Translations under genes and position numbers: made by a program
Shown here: positions 1 to 7,339 of the stretch, piece by piece
Numbering within the stretch: the first letter of the stretch is position 1
Layout: every line of letters starts with the position of its first letter
Notes under the pieces: model-generated
The model's database searches: none
Seen by the model: the letters and a program-made list of their open reading frames with translations, nothing else
What the model was told of the DNA's origin: nothing
Assembly: GCA_937958105.1 (NCBI GenBank)
Contig: CALFXJ010000049.1
Location: 1-22,288, forward strand
From: an uncultured Cellvibrio sp.
Lineage (GTDB): Bacteria > Pseudomonadota > Gammaproteobacteria > Pseudomonadales > Cellvibrionaceae
DNA: 22,288 bases
Direction of reading: 5' to 3'

Positions 1-1344
1 GCCTAGCCCGATGCCGCCAATTCTGGTGGTGTAGAACGGCTCCAGCAGGCGGCGCTGATCCGTTTCATCGATGCCGGGACCGTCGTCTTCAACAGTAAAT
101 GTCAGCCAGCCCGGGATAACAGCCTGCCAACCCAGCCGCACCTGTCCGCCCGGCGCGGCCTGGATAGCATTACGCAACAGATTGATCAGCGCCTGCTCCA
201 GACGCAGACGGTCCCCCCGAAGATGGGGTGGATTCTCCGGCCCATCCACAGTGATGCGGGCGTCCTGCTGCTGGCGTTCCATCTCCACCTGTGCCAGGGA
301 CGAATGCACCAGGTCCATCACCCTTACCTCACTCGTCGCCGGCTTTACCGGGCGGGCAAAATCCATGAGCTGGCGGATGATGCGCTCCATCCGCTGCAGC
401 TGCTGGCGAATCTGATGCAGCACAGTTGCGCTCTGCTCATCGGCACGTCGCAGTTCCTGCTGGGCCTTGCCGTCGGCCACGCTGAGTGGCGCCCCCAGCT
501 CATGGGCCACACCGGCGGCAAACCGGCCGATCGCCGCCAGCTTTTCGCTTTGCTGCAGGCGGGTCTGCAGCTCGTACTCCCGTTCACGCCGCTCGCGCAG
601 CTCCTGCTCGGAAGCAACGATACTGTCGAGCATCTGGTTAAATCCCTGGGCGAGAAAACGAATTTCGGAGGGGCCATCCACCGCCACGCGATGATGCAGC
701 TCACCAGCGGCGATCAATTCCATATCCTCACGCATCCGCAGGATGTGCCGCCCTACAGCGCGCTGATACCCCACCCATATGAGCGCCGTCACCAGCAGGG
801 TGGACAGGCCCAGCATACCGATGGCGTTGATCCGGAATTCGTCGATCCGCCGCGTAAAGTCGCTGCCGCGCCGGGTCACCTGCAACAGGCCGATGCTGCG
901 CTCTCCGCTGTCCGTCAACGGCAGGAAATAGGAATACACCGCCTCCCCGCCCACTTCATCGAACTCCCCCTGTTCATTGCCGCGGTTCGCCAGATCCACC
1001 GCCTCACGATCCGGTACCCTGGCTTTTGAGGTGCCACTGGTGGAGATGCGTTTGCCATCCTTGTCATAGACATAGACGGCATAGACTTTGTCGGTATCAA
1101 AGATGGAGGTAACGCTTCGCTGAAGGGTACCGGAATGGCCGTGCTGCAGGGCATGACTGAGGGGCAGGCGAATGGCGCGCGCCAGCAGCTCTATTTCTTC
1201 TTCCATCGTCGACTTTGCGTCGGCTTCGAGGCGGTAGAGACCGTACCAGCCCGTCGCCAGGATCGTGAACAGAAATGGCAACAGGACAAATACCAGCAAG
1301 GCTGCGCGTATGTTGTAGAACGCGATTTTATTGAACGGAAACAT
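1..1344 (-). CDS. Sensor histidine kinase, C-terminus cut by window edge
   Basis: Membrane-bound two-component sensor kinase; 448 residues are visible and the last one lies at the window's first base. Order: short cytoplasmic N-terminus, TM1 about residues 14-34, periplasmic sensor of about 135 residues with no family I recognise, TM2 about 172-193, HAMP linker about 194-245, coiled-coil with QSEKLAAIGRFAAGVAHELG giving the phospho-acceptor His281, N box NLLRNAIQAA (388-397), G1 box DDGPGI (420-425), F box PFYTT (436-440) and the start of the G2 box GIGLG. All catalytic motifs in view are intact. No response regulator gene is visible, so a partner may lie beyond the left edge. An in-frame ATG at 1377 would add 11 residues. 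Neither start has a good ribosome site; I chose 1344 because a possible -10 (TATGTT, minus strand, 1380-1385) would put the transcript start near 1377. The signal sensed is unknown. Confidence 0.9.
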   Translation of the reverse strand, partial: MFPFNKIAFYNIRAALLVFVLLPFLFTILATGWYGLYRLEADAKSTMEEEIELLARAIRLPLSHALQHGHSGTLQRSVTSIFDTDKVYAVYVYDKDGKRISTSGTSKARVPDREAVDLANRGNEQGEFDEVGGEAVYSYFLPLTDSGERSIGLLQVTRRGSDFTRRIDEFRINAIGMLGLSTLLVTALIWVGYQRAVGRHILRMREDMELIAAGELHHRVAVDGPSEIRFLAQGFNQMLDSIVASEQELRERREREYELQTRLQQSEKLAAIGRFAAGVAHELGAPLSVADGKAQQELRRADEQSATVLHQIRQQLQRMERIIRQLMDFARPVKPATSEVRVMDLVHSSLAQVEMERQQQDARITVDGPENPPHLRGDRLRLEQALINLLRNAIQAAPGGQVRLGWQAVIPGWLTFTVEDDGPGIDETDQRRLLEPFYTTRIGGIGLG

Positions 1345-1392
1345 AATGATATCGGGCGTTGATGGATGTCGATTCATCCTAACATACGCACC

Positions 1393-1420
1393 AAAAGCGC
1401 AGCCCGTGAAGGGCGTGCGC
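1393..1420 (-). terminator. Rho-independent terminator after metW
   Basis: On the minus strand GCGCA-C-GCCC pairs with GGGCTGCGC around a TTCAC loop, giving 9 bp with one bulged C, followed at once by TTTT. It lies 21 bases past the metW stop and just ahead of the histidine kinase start. It therefore separates the met operon from the kinase gene, which needs its own promoter. Confidence 0.75.
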
Positions 1421-1440
1421 TTACTGTGTAAGGTTCGGCA

Positions 1441-2034
1441 TCAAACAGACTTGCGCAGATGGTAGATAGCGGTTTCGCCAAACAGATTAGGGGCAACATC
1501 TTTCAAGGTGAGCAGCGATTTTTCGTTCACCACCTGACGATGGATGACCTGAATATTCTTTTCGCGGCACAGCACCTCAAAATCCTTAAAGGTACAGAAG
1601 TGGATGTTCGGCGTGTCATACCATTCGTAAGGCAGCAGATCCGATACCGGCATCCGCCCGCGGGTAGCGAGATAGTAACGCGCTTTCCAGTGTCCGAAAT
1701 TGGGGAAGGTAACGATGCACTCCTTACCGACCCGCAGCATCTCGTCCAGCACCAGATGCGGATAATGCAGCGTCTGCAGTGCCTGCGTCATCAGCACGGT
1801 ATCAAAACTTTTATCAGCAAAATTTCCCAGACCGCGATCCAGGTTCTGCTCAACCACGTTCAGACCTTTATCGATACACAGGTTGATCTGCTCCGGATCA
1901 ATCTCCAGGCCGTAACCTTCCACCTGCTTGTTGTCGATCAGAAATTTCAGCAGGGTGCCATCGCCGCACCCCAGGTCGAGAATCCTGCTGCCCTGCGCGA
2001 TCCAGTGTTGTATTTCATTGAGATCTATACGCAT
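1441..2034 (-). CDS. metW: MetW, methionine biosynthesis methyltransferase-like protein
   Basis: A 197-residue protein of the MetW family, a class I SAM-methyltransferase fold that always accompanies metX-type homoserine acyltransferases. The SAM-binding motif I is visible as LDLGCGDGT (residues 19-27), with the acidic end of strand 2 at GLEID (42-46). LPYEWYDTPNIHFC in the C-terminal half is characteristic of the family. The start is set by GGAG six bases upstream of ATG, inside the last codons of metX, with only 3 bases between the two genes, so translation is very probably coupled. MetW is thought to be needed for full MetX activity; whether it methylates anything is not settled. It is the last gene before a clear terminator. 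Cytoplasmic, full length, nothing odd. Confidence 0.95.
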   Translation of the reverse strand: MRIDLNEIQHWIAQGSRILDLGCGDGTLLKFLIDNKQVEGYGLEIDPEQINLCIDKGLNVVEQNLDRGLGNFADKSFDTVLMTQALQTLHYPHLVLDEMLRVGKECIVTFPNFGHWKARYYLATRGRMPVSDLLPYEWYDTPNIHFCTFKDFEVLCREKNIQVIHRQVVNEKSLLTLKDVAPNLFGETAIYHLRKSV

Positions 2035-2037
2035 AAC

Positions 2038-3183
2038 TTACTCCGTCGCGATGCCGGCGAGATAGCGGGCAAAGACTTGCTGATAGCGCGGGTTAGGCAA
2101 GAGGAAAGCATCGTGACCGAAGTTGGAATCGATCTCCGCATAGGTCACCGCTTTGCGGGCGCCCATCAGTGCATTGACGATTTCCCGCGAGCGGTCCGGC
2201 GCAAAGCGCCAGTCTGTACTGAAAGACACCACCAGAAATTTTGCCTGGGCGTGACTGAAGGCAAGCACCGGGTCGTCGTTGTACTCGCGGGCCAGATCAA
2301 AATAATCCAGCGCTTTGGTAATCAGCAGATAACTGTTCGCATCGAAATTGTTGGCGAAGGTATCGCCCTGATAGCGCAGGTAACTTTCAATCTGAAATTC
2401 CACCGGCTCGTCAGTGCCCCGCTCGAAACTTCCCCGGCGCAGATCGCGTCCGAATTTCTCGCCCATGGCGTAATCGGACAGGTAAGTGATATGACCGATC
2501 ATGCGCGCAACGGCAAGCCCATTGCGCGGCAGGATATTGTGCTCCAGATAGCGACCATCACAGAAGTTTGGATCGCTCATGATGGCCTGCCGGGCGGTTT
2601 CATTAAACGCGATATTCTGCGCGGTGAGTTTCATGGCAGATGCAATCACCACACAGTGGCGCACCCGCTCAGGATGCTCCAGTGCCCAGCGCATGGCCTG
2701 CATGCCGCCCAGGCTGCCGCCAATCACCGCTGCCCAGGCATCAATGCCCAACCTGTCTGCAAGCAATGCCTGACTCGCCACCCAGTCCCGCACCCGCAGC
2801 TTGGGAAAGTCCGGCCCCCAGGGTTTACCCGTGGCCGGGTTGATGCTGGTGGGACCGGTTGAGCCGTGGCACCCACCGAGATTGTTCAGGGCAACCACAA
2901 AGAATTTATTGGTATCGATAGGTTTGCCGGGGCCGATGTAGGCATCCCACCAACCCGGTTTACGGTCATCCATGGTGTGATAACCCGCAGCGTGATGGTG
3001 GCCCGACAGGGCATGACAGATCAGTACCGCATTGGATTTACTGGCATTGAGCTGACCGTAGGTCTCATAGACGAGTTGGTAGTTATCCAGCGTCTTGCCA
3101 CAAGCCAGCAGCAGGGGTTCATTGAATTGAATGGTCTGAGGCGTAACCAGACCCACTGAATCAGCGGGTAGCGTTATTGGCAT
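2038..3183 (-). CDS. metX: Homoserine O-acyltransferase MetX (probably succinyl-CoA type)
   Basis: An alpha/beta-hydrolase enzyme that activates homoserine with an acyl group in the first committed step of methionine synthesis. With this start it has 381 residues, the usual length. Motifs: oxyanion region NNLGGCHGSTGPTSINP, nucleophile elbow GGSLGGMQ with Ser157, catalytic Asp324 in STDWRFAPDRS and His357 in NFGHDAF. The Arg at 326 (DWRF rather than the DWLF/DWLY type) and the gammaproteobacterial context point to succinyl-CoA rather than acetyl-CoA; that is inference from family knowledge. An in-frame GTG at 3207 would add 8 residues, but MPITLPADSVGLVTPQ matches the normal family N-terminus, so I use the ATG at 3183. 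Operon partner metW follows after 3 bases. The upstream region holds a candidate promoter and hairpins. Confidence 0.95.
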   Translation of the reverse strand: MPITLPADSVGLVTPQTIQFNEPLLLACGKTLDNYQLVYETYGQLNASKSNAVLICHALSGHHHAAGYHTMDDRKPGWWDAYIGPGKPIDTNKFFVVALNNLGGCHGSTGPTSINPATGKPWGPDFPKLRVRDWVASQALLADRLGIDAWAAVIGGSLGGMQAMRWALEHPERVRHCVVIASAMKLTAQNIAFNETARQAIMSDPNFCDGRYLEHNILPRNGLAVARMIGHITYLSDYAMGEKFGRDLRRGSFERGTDEPVEFQIESYLRYQGDTFANNFDANSYLLITKALDYFDLAREYNDDPVLAFSHAQAKFLVVSFSTDWRFAPDRSREIVNALMGARKAVTYAEIDSNFGHDAFLLPNPRYQQVFARYLAGIATE

Positions 3184-3215
3184 GATGATCTCGTATTTCG
3201 GCAGCACACAATGAA

Positions 3216-3233
3216 CATCGCCCCACGGCGATG
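3216..3233 (-). promoter_or_regulatory. Perfect 7-bp hairpin in the metX leader
   Basis: CATCGCC and GGCGATG form a perfect 7-bp stem around a 4-base loop, 33 bases before the metX ATG. If the promoter candidate at 3262-3290 is right, this hairpin lies in the untranslated leader and could affect ribosome access or mRNA stability. There is no T tract after it, so it is not a standard terminator. I do not recognise it as any known methionine or SAM riboswitch. Confidence 0.4.
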
Positions 3234-3261
3234 GCCGCTCAGGCGCGGCAGCAAAGGCGCA

Positions 3262-3290
3262 AGTCTACGGTTGCCTTTCGGCAGCTGCAA
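3262..3290 (-). promoter_or_regulatory. Candidate sigma-70 promoter for metX-metW
   Basis: Minus-strand -35 TTGCAG (3285-3290) and -10 TAGACT (3262-3267) are separated by 17 bases. Both are partial matches to consensus, and the spacing and location are the main support. Transcription would start near 3255 and leave a leader of about 70 bases before metX. Confidence 0.3.
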
Positions 3291-3299
3291 GGGATCTGT

Positions 3300-3334
3300 G
3301 CACCCCCAGCCTGGAGGCTGCAGGCTCGGGGTGC
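3300..3334 (-). terminator. Strong hairpin after the dynamin-like gene, terminator lacking a U tract
   Basis: A 13-base arm, GCACCCC-G-AGCCT on the minus strand, pairs with AGGCT-G-GGGTGC-type sequence with one mismatch, around a 9-base loop. It begins 21 bases past the dynamin stop codon. No run of T follows on either strand, so it is either a processing or stability hairpin, a weak terminator, or part of the metX leader if metX is read from further upstream. An alternative inner fold, CAGCCT-CC-AGGCTG, uses the same bases. Confidence 0.45.
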
Positions 3335-3355
3335 GCGAGCGGGGAAGACAGAGAC

Positions 3356-5368
3356 TCAGGAGGAGCGTGACGCCTGCCGCGCTTCGCGCAGGGAGACAAC
3401 CGTCGCACCCGCCTCCGGTGTTGCAGGAATATCCATCGCCTCATCCAGTGGTGAAGCGATCACTTCCTGATAAAGCGGCTCCAGCTGGGCCAGCGCGGCC
3501 TGCATTTGATAGATATTAGTTTGCAGGCTTTCAACTTTTTCCGCATGGGTATTCCGCTGGTTCTGCATCTGGGTCAGACGCAGCATGTGCTGTTCGACCA
3601 GCTGCTTCTGGTATTCATTGTTATGGAACAGCGGTGAGAGCGCTTCCTGCAGCCAGTGGTCAATCGCGCGGTTAATATCCCTGAAGGTATTGCGCACCTC
3701 CTGAACCAGTGTATTGATAAACCGGCTGATAAAGGTGCTTTTACTGGTCAGCAGGCTGTTGAGCGACAACCGGAAATCGTCCGCGCGGGTCTGCAGCTGA
3801 CGCAACTGACGGCGCTCCTTGTGCATGCGGAACAGATGGCGGTTCAGCAGCTCGCCATCCTGCTGGTTGTGCTCGGGACGTTCGTAGATGGAGGTCAGCA
3901 CCTTGTTGGCTCGCTCGATCTCCCGCTCAAGGTGGCGGATATTACTGTCCACCACATCAAAGAAGTCACCGATGGCACGCGCTAGACCGAGGGTTGTCCA
4001 GCTCTGCGCCAACCGGTGGTGCGCCTCCTGTACCTGCATTTCCAGCTGGCTGGCGCTGACCGGTCCCAGCAGAGCCGCTCGCTGGTTTTCCAGCAACCGC
4101 TGACTGGTCCGCAGCGACAATGCCTGCTTGTGATACTGATGATGGGTCTGCCGGATGGTGTCGCGCAGTCGCTGCAGCGTATCACCCGCATCCGGGTCCG
4201 TGGCGGAACGCAGCACGGCCACCTCTTCTTCACACTCTTTCAAACGACGCGCCAGGCTATTGCGCGTGTTGATGATCATGCTGTAGCTGTCACCGATCAA
4301 CCGGTGCCCAACAATCTGCTGCTGGCTGCGTACGACGCACTCGGCGAGCATCCGCTCCAGCACCGGGAAATTACTCCGCTGCAGTTGCGCCGTATTACGT
4401 GAAACCTTCCCCAGCAGACCGTGCTTGGCTGACAGGGCCACCACATGCTCCGGTGACAACTCCAGCTGATGAGCCGTCAGCTGGCGCAGCGCTTCAATGT
4501 GACTCTCCACTTCCTGCGGCGTCGACAGATCGTCCCACAGGCTGTCAACTTTGTTGAGCAGTGCCAGGACGGCGGTACAGTGATCGTCGCGCAGGCTCTG
4601 GATGTGGTCGCGCCAGATGGTCATATCACTGGCTGTTACGCCGGCATCTGCAGCCATGAGGAACAGAATCGCCTGAGCTTCAGGAAGGGTGCGCAGTGTC
4701 AGCTCCGGTTCATTGCCAAGAGCGTTAAGGCCGGGGGTATCCACGATGCGCAGCCCCTGCCGCAGCAGTGGATGGTCGAGGTTAATCAGTGCGTGACGCC
4801 AGGACGGCACAGTGACCATACCGTTTTCGTCACGCTCGCCCAGTTCATCGGCGGAAAATCCTAATCGTGCCGCTTCGACCGGCGTCACCTGTTTGTTGGC
4901 AGACACCTGATTGATGGCCGCCCGCATCTGCACCGGGTCCTGGGGATCAAAACTGATGGTGACCCAGTTCTGCGGGATACGTTTGAAGCTTTGCAGGCTG
5001 GTATTGGTTCGGCGGGTTTCAATGGGCAACAGGCGCACACAGTTCTGATGCAGCTCCGGCTCCCAATAGATTTCCGTAGGACACATGGTGGTGCGGCCCG
5101 GTTGGGACGGCAGTAACCGACGGTCGCCCTCGGAATACAGCAATGCGTTGATCAGCTCGGTCTTGCCACGTGAAAACTCACCGACGCAGGCGATGGTAAA
5201 GGTATCACCACGCAGCAGCTGCCGTGCGCGTTTGAGTGTCTGCTGCACCTCGGCACTGACCATATTGTGCCCCCTGCCCCACTTCTCAAAGCGTTGCAGG
5301 CGGTCGTCCAACTGGCGTTTCCAGCGGGTGTAATTCGTCATCTGACGGTGAAGCGCTTTAACATCCAT
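3356..5368 (-). CDS. Bacterial dynamin-like large GTPase
   Basis: A 670-residue protein with an N-terminal dynamin-family GTPase domain and a long helical remainder. Motifs: G1 P-loop GEFSRGKT (63-70), switch/G2 region RTTMCPTE (92-99), G3 DTPG (210-213), G4 NKVD (272-275) and a G5-like SAKHG near 310. Residues from about 350 on are rich in Glu, Gln, Arg and Leu heptads and read as the coiled-coil stalk. I see no clear transmembrane helix; membrane contact, if any, may be through a short amphipathic segment. Family members bind and remodel membranes or tether chromosomes, but the substrate here cannot be told. Start: AGAAGGG about 7 bases upstream of ATG. It is a single-gene unit between yggU and metX, without the partner dynamin gene found in some systems. 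Confident in the family, not in the role. Confidence 0.88.
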   Translation of the reverse strand: MDVKALHRQMTNYTRWKRQLDDRLQRFEKWGRGHNMVSAEVQQTLKRARQLLRGDTFTIACVGEFSRGKTELINALLYSEGDRRLLPSQPGRTTMCPTEIYWEPELHQNCVRLLPIETRRTNTSLQSFKRIPQNWVTISFDPQDPVQMRAAINQVSANKQVTPVEAARLGFSADELGERDENGMVTVPSWRHALINLDHPLLRQGLRIVDTPGLNALGNEPELTLRTLPEAQAILFLMAADAGVTASDMTIWRDHIQSLRDDHCTAVLALLNKVDSLWDDLSTPQEVESHIEALRQLTAHQLELSPEHVVALSAKHGLLGKVSRNTAQLQRSNFPVLERMLAECVVRSQQQIVGHRLIGDSYSMIINTRNSLARRLKECEEEVAVLRSATDPDAGDTLQRLRDTIRQTHHQYHKQALSLRTSQRLLENQRAALLGPVSASQLEMQVQEAHHRLAQSWTTLGLARAIGDFFDVVDSNIRHLEREIERANKVLTSIYERPEHNQQDGELLNRHLFRMHKERRQLRQLQTRADDFRLSLNSLLTSKSTFISRFINTLVQEVRNTFRDINRAIDHWLQEALSPLFHNNEYQKQLVEQHMLRLTQMQNQRNTHAEKVESLQTNIYQMQAALAQLEPLYQEVIASPLDEAMDIPATPEAGATVVSLREARQASRSS

Positions 5369-5490
5369 GAGTAGACCCTTCTAAGAACCTGTTTTTAAGT
5401 ATCAGCCCAACCGCTGCCTGCAGAGTTACCGCTATCGTCTGAAGCCACGTTGGTCATTTTGGCACCAATTAGACCCTAAAAACTGACACC

Positions 5491-5520
5491 TGAATAGTCC
5501 TTGCCTGACCCAGTGGTCAA
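5491..5520 (-). promoter_or_regulatory. Weak candidate promoter for the dynamin-like gene
   Basis: Minus-strand TTGACC (5515-5520) is close to the -35 consensus. A poor -10, TATTCA (5491-5496), follows at 18 bases. The resulting leader would be about 115 bases. The rest of the 200-base gap between this gene and yggU shows nothing else I can name. Confidence 0.25.
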
Positions 5521-5540
5521 ACAAGCAGATCAAAGGCAGG

Positions 5541-5566
5541 GAAACCGCGGCTTGGGAGAAGCCGCG
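5541..5566 (-). terminator. Terminator hairpin after yggU
   Basis: CGCGGCTT and AAGCCGCG form a perfect 8-bp stem with a 5-base loop, starting 3 bases after the yggU stop. On the minus strand it is followed by GGTTTCCC, so the U tract is short. It marks the end of the yggS-proC-yggT-yggU operon. Confidence 0.6.
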
Positions 5567-5569
5567 AAG

Positions 5570-5860
5570 TCAGGAGATCATTGCCTCAGGGGGCAGCTGA
5601 CGGGGAGAACGGATCAGCAGGGTTTTCTGGCGGCCGAGTTCGCCCTGCACAATGGTGATGTCCGAGCGAGGAACCTTGAACAGTTTACTCAGCCACTTCA
5701 CCAGGTGTTCATTGGCTTTGCCGTCCACCGGCGGGGCCGTGATGCGCAGCTTCAGACGGGTCCCGTGCAGACCGCAGATTTCATCACTGGCCGCTTTGGG
5801 CTGCAGCTGGCAGTGCAGGATCAGATCCTCCCCCTGCCAGCGGTAATGCGCCGCCTCCAT
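5570..5860 (-). CDS. yggU: YggU/DUF167 family protein
   Basis: A 96-residue DUF167 protein of unknown biochemical function. The family core is visible: LQPKAASDEICGLHG near the N-terminus and the conserved APPVDGKANEHLVKWLSKLF segment in the middle, followed by V(P/R)SDITIVQGELGRQKTL. The start is the ATG at 5860, because GAGG lies 5 bases upstream. A GTG codon directly before it would give one more residue. It follows yggT by 7 bases and the ribosome site covers the yggT stop codon, so the two are translationally coupled. This pairing with yggT is conserved in gammaproteobacteria. Cytoplasmic; no anomaly. Confidence 0.9.
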   Translation of the reverse strand: MEAAHYRWQGEDLILHCQLQPKAASDEICGLHGTRLKLRITAPPVDGKANEHLVKWLSKLFKVPRSDITIVQGELGRQKTLLIRSPRQLPPEAMIS

Positions 5861-5867
5861 CACAACC

Positions 5868-6458
5868 TCAATAACCGAGAACCAGACCGGATGGCATCCG
5901 GACCGAGGTTGCCAGAGCCGCGATCAGATAGCGATTAATGACATGCAGAATCATGAAGGCCACGATAGGAGACAGATCGATCACTCCCAGCGGCGGAATA
6001 ATCTTGCGCAGCGGCGCCATGGCCGGCTCAATCACCTGCCGCACCAGCACCAGTGCCGGGTTATGGCTGAAGGGCGCAATCCAGCTGGCGATGATCACAA
6101 TGATCAGGCCCCAGAAGTAAATGCTTGCAAACGTGGCCAGTATTCCGACGAACGACCAGGCTGCCAGATTGAACACGCCGATAAACCCATAACCGGCGAC
6201 GAAGAAGATGATCTGGATCACCAGCGCCTGCACCAGCAGCCCCAATACCAAAGAGGCAAAGTCGATGCCGTAGAAACCGGGAATGACCTTGCGCATCGGC
6301 AGCAGCAGCGGATTGGTTGCCTTGGCGATGGTCTGCGAAATAGGGTTATAGAAGTCAGCCCGAACCAGCTGAAACAGGAAACGCAACAACACCAGCAACA
6401 GATACAGTGATCCAATGGTGCGAATCACATAAATGGCAATCTCAGCCAGGACGGACAT
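5868..6458 (-). CDS. yggT: YggT family integral membrane protein
   Basis: A 196-residue membrane protein made of two YggT repeats, each with hydrophobic helices and a short amphipathic loop. Repeat one carries NPISQTIAKATNPLLLPMRKVIPG with GID; repeat two carries NPALVLVRQVIEPAMAPLRK with IIPPLGVIDLSPIVAF. About four to five transmembrane segments are visible. The family is related to cyanobacterial/plastid proteins (YlmG type) and has been tied to osmotic or cell-envelope behaviour, but a molecular role is not established. Ribosome site GAGGAG lies about 6 bases before ATG. It sits 35 bases after proC in the same operon. Confidence 0.92.
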   Translation of the reverse strand: MSVLAEIAIYVIRTIGSLYLLLVLLRFLFQLVRADFYNPISQTIAKATNPLLLPMRKVIPGFYGIDFASLVLGLLVQALVIQIIFFVAGYGFIGVFNLAAWSFVGILATFASIYFWGLIIVIIASWIAPFSHNPALVLVRQVIEPAMAPLRKIIPPLGVIDLSPIVAFMILHVINRYLIAALATSVRMPSGLVLGY

Positions 6459-6493
6459 AGGTTCTCCTCGTTGATCAATAGTAAATGCAGAAA

Positions 6494-7315
6494 TTATTGC
6501 CCGAGTTGCTCAGACAGCTCCAGCGAGCGATCGGCACAGGCCTTCATCGCCCGACTGACCATGGCGCGAATACCATCTGCCTCAAACGAGTTGATGGCCT
6601 GCTCGGTGGTGCCTTTAGGAGATGTGACCCGTCGGCGCAGTTCAGCCACATCTACATCGCTATTGCTGGCCAGCAATGCCGCCCCCAGGGCAGTCTGCAG
6701 GGTCAGCTCGGTGGCGCATGCGCGGGATAATCCCAATTCGACACCGGCATCAATCATGGCTTCCATCATCAGGAAGAAGTACGCCGGGCCCGAGCCGGAC
6801 ACCGCCGTCACCGGGTTGAGCAGGGCTTCATCCTCCAGCCACTGCACCACACCCACCGCACCGAGGATCTGGCTGGCCGACTGGCGCTGCTCTACCGAAG
6901 TATTGGCATTGGCAAACAGACCCGCTGCGCCGGTCTGTACCTGGGACGGCGTGTTCGGCATGGACCGCACAATGGCCTGATCCGCGCCCAGCCATTCAGC
7001 CATGCTTTGGGTGGTGATACCTGCCGCCACAGAGATGATCAGGGGTTTGTGAGCAAGGGCAGGCTTCAGCTCCAGGGTGACGGCCTTCAGCATCTGGGGC
7101 TTCACCGCCAGCACGACCACATCCGCCGTACGAGCCAGCGCACCATTGTCCGTGCTGACGGTGATACCGAACTGGCGGCTCACCTCATCCAGCGTCTCCT
7201 GGCGGGTTGCACTGGCAGAGATAAGCTCCGCGGGATAACCCTTTGCGATGAGCCCGCCGATGATGGCGCGGGCCATATTGCCAGCACCGATGAATGCAAG
7301 TCTGATGTTATTCAC
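6494..7315 (-). CDS. proC: Pyrroline-5-carboxylate reductase
   Basis: Catalyses the last step of proline synthesis, NAD(P)H-dependent reduction of 1-pyrroline-5-carboxylate, in the cytoplasm. It has 273 residues, the family norm. Visible motifs: Rossmann start AFIGAGNMA (7-15), AVKPQ (70-74), MPNTP (119-123), VSGSGPAY (172-179) and the family signature region VTSPKGTTEQAI (230-241). It starts with GTG: AGGA lies 7 bases upstream and no better ATG exists. It follows yggS after 24 bases, and the yggS-proC-yggT order is conserved in many proteobacteria. Confidence 0.97.
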   Translation of the reverse strand: MNNIRLAFIGAGNMARAIIGGLIAKGYPAELISASATRQETLDEVSRQFGITVSTDNGALARTADVVVLAVKPQMLKAVTLELKPALAHKPLIISVAAGITTQSMAEWLGADQAIVRSMPNTPSQVQTGAAGLFANANTSVEQRQSASQILGAVGVVQWLEDEALLNPVTAVSGSGPAYFFLMMEAMIDAGVELGLSRACATELTLQTALGAALLASNSDVDVAELRRRVTSPKGTTEQAINSFEADGIRAMVSRAMKACADRSLELSEQLGQ

Positions 7316-7339
7316 AAAGTCATCCTGTAAGAGAAATGA

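Noticed and set aside
223..1029. Plus-strand open frame (268 codons) antisense to the histidine kinase
   Set aside because: The minus strand encodes all kinase motifs in one frame across this interval; the plus frame is low-complexity and family-less.
1459..2862. Long plus-strand open frame (467 codons) antisense to metW and metX
   Set aside because: It mirrors the codon structure of two clearly real genes on the other strand, resembles no protein family I know, and crosses both genes. A shadow frame.
3184..3355. Known SAM or SAH riboswitch upstream of metX
   Set aside because: I looked for the conserved cores of the SAM and SAH classes I know and did not find them. Only generic hairpins can be supported.
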